From assembly GCF_001984175.1 (NCBI RefSeq), contig NZ_MTQP01000040.1:30630-94629 (forward strand): a stretch of 64,000 bases of DNA, written 5' to 3'. The stretch comes from Saccharothrix sp. ALI-22-I (lineage in GTDB: Bacteria > Actinomycetota > Actinomycetes > Mycobacteriales > Pseudonocardiaceae). Below are positions 58,206 through 64,000 of this stretch, one piece after another. How positions within the stretch are numbered: position 1 is the first letter of the stretch; each line of letters begins with the position of its first letter. The notes under the pieces were generated by a model, which worked only from the letters and a program-made list of their open reading frames with translations, searched no databases and was not told the origin of the DNA. The translations under genes and the position numbers were made by a program.

Positions 58206-58817
58206 GTGGTGGCAGAGGCCGGACAGCCCGCTCGACGGACGTCGGCAGGCGGGCCCGAACGTGTCCGGCGGATGCCGCGCGCCGAGCGGCGGGAGCAGAT
58301 CCTCGACGCGGCCACCAGAGCCTTCGCCCGCACCGGATACGCCGCCACCGGCCTGGACGACGTAGCCACCGAAGCCGGCGTCACCCACGTGATCCTCTAC
58401 CGGCACTTCGCCTCGAAGAACGAGCTGTACCGCGCCGTGCTCGACCGCGCCTGCACCCGGCTCGCCGACACCGTGGGAACCGACGACTTCGACAGCACCA
58501 GCCTGCCCGCGCTGATCCGTGCCGCCGCCGCGGATCCCGACGGGTTCCGGCTGCTGTTCCGACACGCGGCCCGGGAACCGGAGTTCCGCGACGTGATCGA
58601 CACGATCCGGTCCGGCTCGACCGACCTCGCCCACCGGCACCTCGCCGACGCGATCCCCGAGGGCCCGTGGCGGGACTGGGCGGCGCGAGTCGTCCCGACT
58701 TTCACCCTCGAAGCCGTCATCGCCTGGCTCGACCTCGGCCAACCCGACCCCGACCGCGCCGCCGAACGCATCGGCCACGCGATCCACGGAGTGATCCAGG
58801 CCGCCCGCACCGACTGA
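58206..58817 (+). CDS. TetR-family transcriptional regulator
   Basis: About 203 residues, starting at GTG 58206 or 58209 behind AGAGGAGG. The HTH is in RREQILDAATRAFARTGYAA, TGLDDVATEAGVTHVILYRH and FASKNELYRAVLD. The C-terminal domain has DGFRLLFRHAAREPEFRDVI and AARVVPTFTLEAVIAWLDLG. It is divergent from the P450/methyltransferase operon and the probable repressor of both that operon and itself. Confidence 0.92.
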   Translation: MVAEAGQPARRTSAGGPERVRRMPRAERREQILDAATRAFARTGYAATGLDDVATEAGVTHVILYRHFASKNELYRAVLDRACTRLADTVGTDDFDSTSLPALIRAAAADPDGFRLLFRHAAREPEFRDVIDTIRSGSTDLAHRHLADAIPEGPWRDWAARVVPTFTLEAVIAWLDLGQPDPDRAAERIGHAIHGVIQAARTD

Positions 58818-58872
58818 TCGGCCCTGGGTTCGACACGCCTTCGGTGTCCGGCCTTGCGCGATGCGGTTACCT

Positions 58873-58889
58873 GACGCCGGTTCGGCGTC
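58873..58889. terminator. Short hairpin between convergent TetR and DUF3152 genes
   Basis: A 6-bp stem (GACGCC and GGCGTC) with a 5-nt loop sits 4 bp from the DUF3152 stop and 56 bp after the TetR stop. It is weak on its own, but correctly placed for a bidirectional terminator. Confidence 0.45.
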
Positions 58890-58892
58890 GTG

Positions 58893-59881
58893 TCACTGGT
58901 TGGGGAACGCCCACTCGTTGGGTTTGCAGACCTTGCCGTCACGGGGCACGGCGATGTCGTCCTGGATGCCGGCGACGAGGACGGCGAGTTCGTCGTTGGC
59001 GGTGGTGAGGGTCTGCTGCATCATCAGCGGCGCGAGGGTGCCGTTGCCGGCGCAGGGCTGGTGGGGGTTGTTGAAGTAGTGGCCGACCTCGTGGTTGACG
59101 AGGTAGCGGCGGTATTGGCCGATGTCGCCTTGGAAGGACTGGGCGCCACGTTCCCAGCGGGCGGCGTTGAGCACGACGTGGCCCGGCGTGGTGCGCAGGA
59201 AGCACGAGGTGTCGTAGGGGATGTCGAAGCCGCACAGGGTGCGGGCGGTGGTCTGCGAGGCGAGGGTGACGCGCAGGTCGGGGGTTCCGGTGTCGATGCG
59301 GCGCAGGGCGGTGGTGCCGTTTCCGGTCCAGCTCTTGGGGTGGGACATGGTGGCCTGCACCGCGGTGGCGAACGCCGTGTCGCCGTCGGTGAAGGTGATG
59401 CCGTCCTCGGCCTCGACGGTGTAGGTGGTGAGTTGTCCCTGGCCGACCTGGTCGGAGGTGCCGGGCACGACGTGGAAGGTTCCGGCGCCCCGGGTCGGAA
59501 AGGGTCCGCCGGCGGGGAGTTCGGCGGAGACGGCGGTGCGGCGCGGGTCGGTGGGGGCGCTGTCGGCCTGCACGGTGGGGCCGCCGGGATTGGACACCGC
59601 CGGTGTCGGCGAGCCGTCGCGCGGGTCGGCGACCTGGGGGCTCGCGGTGTCCGGTGTCTGAGGGGTGCTGGTGAGGTCGAGGGGGCGATGACCGACAGGG
59701 CCAGCAGCAGTGGCAGGACGTAGACGAAGGGGCCGTAGGCGCGCCACGGGCTGCGGTGCGCGGCCTTGCGGCGGGTGGCCAGGTCGGGCCTGCAGGAGGC
59801 GACCAACGGCTGGGCGCGGGTTCGTCCGGCCCGGCGGCCGGTGGGCTCGTCGGTGTCGTGCGGGTCGTGGGCGGCGGTCAC
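58893..59881 (-). pseudogene. DUF3152 membrane-anchored metalloprotease-like protein, frameshifted
   Basis: The N-terminal part from GTG 59881 (TAAHDPHDTDEPTGRRAGRT, then WRAYGPFVYVLPLLLALSVI, one TM helix) and the extracellular part are in different frames. They meet near 59685, in a short C run. The extracellular part reads AGTFHVVPGTSDQVGQGQLT, TYTVEAEDGITFTDGDTAFA, DLRVTLASQTTARTLCGFDI, YLVNHEVGHYFNNPHQPCAG and APLMMQQTL. The HEVGHYFNNPH motif is the zincin site (HExGHxxxxxH) of DUF3152 proteins. The single frameshift could be a sequencing error, as the rest is perfectly conserved in style. It is a type II membrane protein. Confidence 0.8.
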
Positions 59882-59932
59882 TGCCGTGGGCCTCCGGTGG
59901 ATCGGGAACCTGAGGACTCCGGCGTGTCAACA

Positions 59933-59996
59933 TAGCAATGAGTGTTGGGATCACTCTCACCGAGATCTATCCCAACGTATCAACGAGCGTTAGGAT
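59933..59996. promoter_or_regulatory. Two ArsR-type operator repeats
   Basis: Direct 19-bp repeats TAGCAATGAGTGTTGGGAT (59933-59951) and TATCAACGAGCGTTAGGAT (59978-59996) are 45 bp apart. Each is internally imperfectly dyadic (AACG-AG-CGTT in the second). The second overlaps the arsR start region. Expected binding sites for the ArsR/SmtB repressor. Confidence 0.6.
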
Positions 59997-60404
59997 GTGC
60001 ATGTGACTGTGGAACGTCGTGACACCTGCGACCTGCTGTGCCTCGACCTGCCGCACGCGGAGGAGATCCGGGCCGGTCTGCCCGAGTTGTCCGCGGTGGA
60101 GCAGGCCGCCGCGGCGGCGCGGGCGTTGGGCGACCCGACCCGGCTGACGATCGCCGCCGCCCTGCTCACCGGAGGGGAGTTGTGCGTGTGCGACGCGTCG
60201 TGGGTGGTCGGGGCGGCGCAGAACCTGACCTCGCACCACCTGCGGCAGCTCAAGGTCGCCGGGCTGGTGTCGTCGCGCCGCGACGGCCGGTTGGTGATGT
60301 ACGCGCTCACCGAGCGGGGCCGGGTGCTCGTCGCCGCAGTCCTGGGACAGCAGACCGCGCCCGCCGCGATGGCGGGCTCCGCGCAGGACGGAACAGAGGG
60401 GTGA
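59997..60404 (+). CDS. ArsR/SmtB-family metal-sensing repressor
   Basis: This 135-residue protein (GTG 59997 or 60003) has an N-terminal Cys-rich arm (DTCDLLCLDLPHAEEI), a winged-helix domain with RALGDPTRLTIAAALL, a further metal-type motif GELCVCDASWVVG (the ELCVCDL alpha-3 box) and the recognition helix NLTSHHLRQLKVAGLVSSRR. The combination of N-terminal Cys and alpha-3 CVC matches CadC/CmtR-like sensors of Cd, Pb or Zn. It is 3 bp upstream of the P-type ATPase and represses the operon from the repeats at 59933-59996. Confidence 0.92.
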   Translation: MHVTVERRDTCDLLCLDLPHAEEIRAGLPELSAVEQAAAAARALGDPTRLTIAAALLTGGELCVCDASWVVGAAQNLTSHHLRQLKVAGLVSSRRDGRLVMYALTERGRVLVAAVLGQQTAPAAMAGSAQDGTEG

Positions 60405-60407
60405 ACC

Positions 60408-62456
60408 GTGGCTGACGAGTGCTGCGGGCCGCAGGAGACGCGCCCGAAGTCGACCACCACGTTAAGCGCACCAGAGGCCGGGGACCACGACGACCACGGC
60501 CACGACGATCACGGGCCGCAGCAGTGGTGGCAGGTCCGGGAACTGCAACTGGCGGCCGTGGCCGCGGTGTTGCTGGGGATCGGCTGGTGGGTGTCCTCGA
60601 CCGGCGCCGAACGGGTGGGCTCCGGCCTGGCCTTGGCCTCCGCCGTGGTCGGCGCGGCCTCCTTCGTGCCGGGCACGCTGCGCAACCTGCTGCGTCGCCG
60701 CCGGGTCGGGGTCGGCACCCTGATGACCATCGCGGCGATCGGCGCGGTCGCGTTGGGTCAGATCACCGAGGCCGCGATGCTCGGGGTGCTGTTCTCCATC
60801 GCGGAGGGCCTGGAGCACTACGCGATCGCCCGCACCCGCCGCGGCCTGCGGGCACTGCTGGGCCTGGTGCCGCCGACGGCGTCGGTCCTGCGGGACGGCG
60901 TCGAGGTGCAGGTGGCGCCGGACGAGCTGGTGCTCGGCGACCGGATGGTGCTGCGCCCCGGTGAACGCGCCGCGACCGACGGCGTGATCCGCACCGGGCA
61001 CACGAACCTGGACCTGTCCGCGATCACCGGCGAGTCCGTGCCGGTCGAAGCCGGACCCGGCGACACGGTGCACGCCGGTGCGATCAACGGCGGCGGCGCG
61101 ATCGAGGTCGAGGTCACCGCGCGGGCGTCGGACTCGTCGTTGGCGCGGATCGTGCACATCGTCGAGGAAGCGCAGGACCGCAAGGGCGGCGGGCAACGGC
61201 TGGCCGACCGCATCGCCCGCCCGCTGGTGCCCGCGATCATCGTCCTCGCCGCGCTCATCGCCGGGGTCGGCGCGCTGGTCGGGGATCCGTTGGTGTGGCT
61301 GGAACGCGCACTGGTCGTGCTGGTCGCCGCCTCCCCGTGCGCGCTGGCCATCTCCATCCCGCTGACCGTGGTCGCCGCCGTCGGAGCGGCGAGCCGGCAG
61401 GGCGCGCTGGTCAAGGGCGGCGCCGCGTTGGAGGAACTGGGCCGCATCGGCACCGTCGCCCTGGACAAGACCGGCACCCTGACCCGCAACGCCCCCCGCG
61501 TCGTGGACGTGCTCACCACCGGCGAGGCCACCCGCGAGCAGGTGCTCGCAGCGGCCGCGGCACTGGAATCACGCAGCGAGCACCCGCTGGCCCGCGCGAT
61601 CCTGGCCTCCACCGACACCGTGCCACCGGCCGCCGACGTCACCGCCGTACCCGGCCACGGCCTCACCGGCAGCATCGACGGCACCCCGGTGCGGCTGGGC
61701 AAGCCCGGCTGGATCACCCCCGGCCCGCTGGTAGGCGAGATCGAACGGCTCCAACAGGCCGGCGCCACCGTCGTGCTGGTCGAACAAGGCGACACCCTGC
61801 TCGGCGCCATCGCGGTGCGCGACGAACTGCGCACCGAAGCACCCGAGGTCATCGGCAGCCTGCGCCGCCTGGGCATCGACACCGCGATGCTCACCGGCGA
61901 CAACACCCGCACCGCCACCGCACTGGCCACCCAGGCAGGCATCGCCACCGTCCACGCCGAACTCCTGCCCGAGGACAAAGCCGCCCTGCTCGACAGCCTG
62001 CGCAACGGCCGCAAGATCGCCATGGTCGGCGACGGCGTCAACGACGCCCCCGCCCTGGCCACCGCCGACGTCGGCATCGCGATGGGCGCCATGGGCACCG
62101 ACGTCGCCATCGAAACCGCCGACGTCGCACTGATGGGCGAAGACCTCCGCCACCTGCCCCAGGTGCTCGCCCACGCCCGCCACGCCCGCCGGGTGATGCT
62201 CCAGAACGTCGGCCTCTCCCTGGCCATCATCGGAGTGCTCATCCCACTGGCCGCATTCGGCGTCCTCGGCCTGGCCACCGTGGTCTTCGTGCACGAAGCG
62301 GCCGAGGTCCTGGTCATCCTCAACGCCATCCGCGCCGCCAAGTCCACACCGCTGCCCGAGGTCACCACCGCTCCCCCGCCCACCCCGCAAACGCTGAACC
62401 TGACGATCGTGGGCGCGCCCAAGCAGGGCGGCTCGGGTTGCTGCGACGCCTGCTGA
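60408..62456 (+). CDS. P1B-type heavy-metal-transporting ATPase
   Basis: This 682-residue protein has an N-terminal CCGPQ motif and a His/Asp-rich loop (DHDDHGHDDHG), six to eight TM helices, the actuator motif TGES (AITGESVPV), the phosphorylation motif DKTGT (about residue 353), the HP motif (SRSEHPLARA) and GDGVNDAPAL. The TM metal motif is SPC (about 310, VAASPCALAISIP), not CPC, and the last TM pair has FVHEAAEVLVILNAIRA. SPC is characteristic of P1B-4 and related ATPases that move Co, Fe, Ni or Zn rather than the Cu/Cd types. A C-terminal GCCDAC gives an extra thiol site. It exports metal across the membrane, under control of the preceding ArsR. Confidence 0.92.
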   Translation: MADECCGPQETRPKSTTTLSAPEAGDHDDHGHDDHGPQQWWQVRELQLAAVAAVLLGIGWWVSSTGAERVGSGLALASAVVGAASFVPGTLRNLLRRRRVGVGTLMTIAAIGAVALGQITEAAMLGVLFSIAEGLEHYAIARTRRGLRALLGLVPPTASVLRDGVEVQVAPDELVLGDRMVLRPGERAATDGVIRTGHTNLDLSAITGESVPVEAGPGDTVHAGAINGGGAIEVEVTARASDSSLARIVHIVEEAQDRKGGGQRLADRIARPLVPAIIVLAALIAGVGALVGDPLVWLERALVVLVAASPCALAISIPLTVVAAVGAASRQGALVKGGAALEELGRIGTVALDKTGTLTRNAPRVVDVLTTGEATREQVLAAAAALESRSEHPLARAILASTDTVPPAADVTAVPGHGLTGSIDGTPVRLGKPGWITPGPLVGEIERLQQAGATVVLVEQGDTLLGAIAVRDELRTEAPEVIGSLRRLGIDTAMLTGDNTRTATALATQAGIATVHAELLPEDKAALLDSLRNGRKIAMVGDGVNDAPALATADVGIAMGAMGTDVAIETADVALMGEDLRHLPQVLAHARHARRVMLQNVGLSLAIIGVLIPLAAFGVLGLATVVFVHEAAEVLVILNAIRAAKSTPLPEVTTAPPPTPQTLNLTIVGAPKQGGSGCCDAC

Positions 62457-62502
62457 CCACCGCTTACCTTGCAACCATCCCGAACCACACGCGGAGACGA
62501 TC

Positions 62503-62783
62503 GTGATGGCCTGGACGGCCTTCTTCCTGTACACCGCCGGCCTGGTCGTCGCGTTCGGTGTGCGCGCCGGGCTGCACCTGCGCGCCACCGGGGACACCGG
62601 GTACCGGCGCTCTCGTCCGCCGGTCGGCTCGGCGCCCTGGTGGGCGCAGGTACTGATGGCCACGGCACTGGTGTTCGGTTCGTCGCACCGCTTCTCGCCG
62701 CTCTCGACGTGGTCGGCCCCGTCGCGCTGTTCGACCATCCGGCGATCGCGGTGTCGGGGTTGGTCGTGGCTGTCGCAGGCTTC
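62503..62783 (+). pseudogene. Isoprenylcysteine carboxyl methyltransferase (ICMT)-like N-terminal fragment
   Basis: MAWTAFFLYTAGLVVAFGVR then AGLHLRATGDTGYRR and SAPWWAQVLMATALVFG, shifting frame near 62690 to VAPLLAALDVVGPVALFDHP then AIAVSGLVVAVAG. This is the N-terminal membrane half of ICMT-family methyltransferases, often encoded next to metal P-type ATPases. The C-terminal SAM-binding half is gone; sequence after about 62783 belongs to a gene on the other strand. Confidence 0.65.
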
Positions 62784-63191
62784 GTCGAACCACCCGGCGA
62801 GACTCTCCAGCCACCCACGCCATTCACGCAGCGCCGCGACGACACGGGCGAGCGTCTCCTCCGGAGTGGTGATCGAGTGTTGCGGGCAGCACCAGTTCCC
62901 CACCGGCCCGCCGTCGAAGTCCCCTTCGTCGGGTGACCAGCGCCAGCCCACCACCCAATGGCCGTAGTGCTCGACGAGGGCGTAGGACATCGCGTCGGCC
63001 CAGACCATGCCCTCGCCATGGCCCCAGGCGACCATCGCCAGGTGGGCGGACGGGACGTCGGGGCGGCGAGGCACACGCTGGGCCGGGCCGAGCGAGTTCA
63101 CCACCTGCGCTGCCGAGAGGGGGTCGAACGGATGGCGGGAAGGATCCACTTCATCCCAGCTCAGAAAACGAGGAGCGAGATCAGAGATCAC
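62774..63191 (-). pseudogene. Unrecognised gene, C-terminally truncated by fusion to ICMT relic
   Basis: From GTG 63191 (ISDLAPRFLSWDEVDPSRHP) the minus strand encodes about 139 good residues: AQVVNSLGPAQRVPRRPDVP, SAHLAMVAWGHGEGMVWADA, EHYGHWVVGWRWSPDEGDFD and TTPEETLARVVAALREWRGW, ending LESLAGWFDE. Codon bias supports coding. I do not recognise the family. Beyond 62774 the frame continues antisense to the ICMT and ATPase genes without meaning, so a deletion has joined two convergent genes tail to tail. Confidence 0.6.
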
Positions 63192-63317
63192 CGTGCAAAC
63201 CTGCCACCCCGCCTATCACCCGTTCAACTGGATTTCCTCAGATCAGCAGCGAAGCGACGCCCGGCCGCCAGCACTGACACGCAACCCCGCCAAGCCCAAG
63301 ACGTACTCGCAAGGTGA

Positions 63318-63542
63318 AGCGTTCAGTCCGACCGGGAGTTGTACCTGCCCAAGGACTGGACCGATGACCGGGAACGGTGCCGGGCGGCGGGGATCGGTGA
63401 CGAGGTCGGGTTCGTGACCGAGCTTGTGCACCAGGTGCACCGCGATGCGGTCGGCGTACCAGTCGACGAGGTGACCGACCTCGTCGATGCGCTGAAGCCC
63501 GATCGGTGTCCGCTGCGCGACCGACTGGGATCACCCATCTGA
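63318..63542 (+). mobile_element. IS701-like transposase fragment
   Basis: SDRELYLPKDWTDDRERCRA then AGIGDEVGF matches the well-conserved LYLPxxWTxDRxRCxxAGIPxxVxF motif of IS701-family transposases. The catalytic Asp neighbourhood is lost and the sequence changes after about 63420. The rest of the frame to 63542 (DALKPDRCPLRDRLGSP) is not assigned. Confidence 0.65.
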
Positions 63543-63662
63543 CGCTCCAGGGCACCCTCACCGTCTGACCACGCGCCGCCGACGACCGGGGTCGGCCAGT
63601 GCCGGCCCGTGGGTGTTGTGGCTCTCGTCGCCCTGCGGTGGGCGCCTCGCCGGGGCGCACGG

Positions 63663-64000
63663 CTAGCGTGCACGGAGCAGGAAGCCGTGTTCCACCAGGC
63701 TGGTCAGGCCGAACTTCTCGACCATCCGATGGCTCGGCCTGGGCTCCGCGGCCACGTGCTCGACCTCGAACGCGTGCCCGAAGCGGTCGACGATCTCCTC
63801 CGGCCCGACGGTAAACGGCGGCGTCGACAGCCTCGGGTGGTATTCCAGGGTGTTGATGAAGTACCGGGTACCAGGCCCCACCAGCCGGGTGATCGCCTCG
63901 GCGTAGCGCCGCCGCATGTCGTACGGGAACGCGATCAGCGCGGCCCGGTCGTACACCAGGTCCACCGGGCCGAGTGCCTCCGGCGTCAGCTTGAAGATGT
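63663..64000 (-). CDS. Thiopurine S-methyltransferase-like protein, partial at window edge
   Basis: The C-terminal 112 residues are present on the minus strand, running off the right edge. FKLTPEALGPVDLVYDRAAL then IAFPYDMRRRYAEAITRLVG, TRYFINTLEYHPRLSTPPFT and VGPEEIVDRFGHAFEVEHVA match the C-terminal half of TPMT-family SAM-dependent methyltransferases (xDxVYDRGAL...MRxRYA). These methylate thiols or selenium/tellurium compounds. The SAM-binding N-terminus lies beyond the window. Confidence 0.82.
   Translation of the reverse strand, partial: IFKLTPEALGPVDLVYDRAALIAFPYDMRRRYAEAITRLVGPGTRYFINTLEYHPRLSTPPFTVGPEEIVDRFGHAFEVEHVAAEPRPSHRMVEKFGLTSLVEHGFLLRAR

Noticed and set aside
60818..63191. 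Two very long minus-strand ORFs opposite the P-type ATPase
   Set aside because: Only the N-terminal 139 codons upstream of 62774 look coding; the rest mirrors ATPase codons.

Overview
The window is high-GC DNA (roughly 70 %, with strong G/C bias at third codon positions) from a filamentous actinomycete. Several things point to the Pseudonocardiales (the Saccharothrix, Lentzea and Actinosynnema group), although no rRNA or marker gene is present to settle it: large BTAD/NB-ARC/TPR regulators, an EspG-type type VII secretion cassette, DUF3152 and DUF2690 secreted proteins, Uma2, mycothiol-dependent maleylpyruvate-isomerase-like enzymes, and many GTG starts. I see no tRNA, rRNA, CRISPR array or replication origin.

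The overall character is an accessory, decaying region. About a third of the DNA is insertion-sequence material. Three recurring integrase-core elements are called here IS-A (ends CTGTGGGGTG), IS-B (ends TGTRCYTGCCGA) and IS-C (ends TGTRCCGCTCGAAAAGTC). There are also relics of IS3, IS5, IS30, IS110, IS630, IS701 and ISL3 elements, one complete-looking and one truncated group II intron, a broken serine recombinase and a broken tyrosine recombinase. Many host genes are truncated, frameshifted or reduced to short fragments (arsC-like, tmrB-like, yraN, GH36, sugar ABC permease, Gfo/Idh oxidoreductase, dnaE2, MFS, ICMT).

Layout: 1-9.9 kb holds a TetR/FAD-monooxygenase pair with a palindromic operator, a truncated group II intron, VanZ-like protein, a frameshifted GT87 mannosyltransferase, a LuxR-type two-component system and small conserved genes. 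10-13 kb is an IS pile-up. 13-23 kb is a degraded plant-polysaccharide island: GH36 relic, GH43, GH31, GH10 xylanase and an AraC regulator. 23.4-28.3 kb is a leftward type VII secretion-associated operon (YbaB-like, EspC-like, WXG100-like, PPE-like, EspG) without the ESX core. It is divergent from a large SARP-type regulator at 28.5-31.5 kb. 31.4-45.6 kb is mostly IS, intron and recombinase material with isolated intact genes (alpha/beta hydrolase, AIM24 family, small hypotheticals). 45.6-51 kb has a mycothiol-dependent enzyme, a long inverted repeat, a DUF2690 secreted protein and a second SARP paralogue. 52.6-55 kb has Uma2 and an AbrB-like/integrase pair. 56.3-58.8 kb is a compact P450/methyltransferase operon divergent from its TetR regulator. 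58.9-62.8 kb has a DUF3152 metalloprotease-like gene and an ArsR/P1B-ATPase metal-efflux operon. The right edge cuts a thiopurine-methyltransferase-like gene.

Functional units that look intact enough to work together are the TetR/FAD monooxygenase pair, the response regulator/histidine kinase pair, AraC with the GH10/GH31/GH43 enzymes, the EspG cassette, the TetR/P450/methyltransferase unit and the ArsR/P-type ATPase unit.
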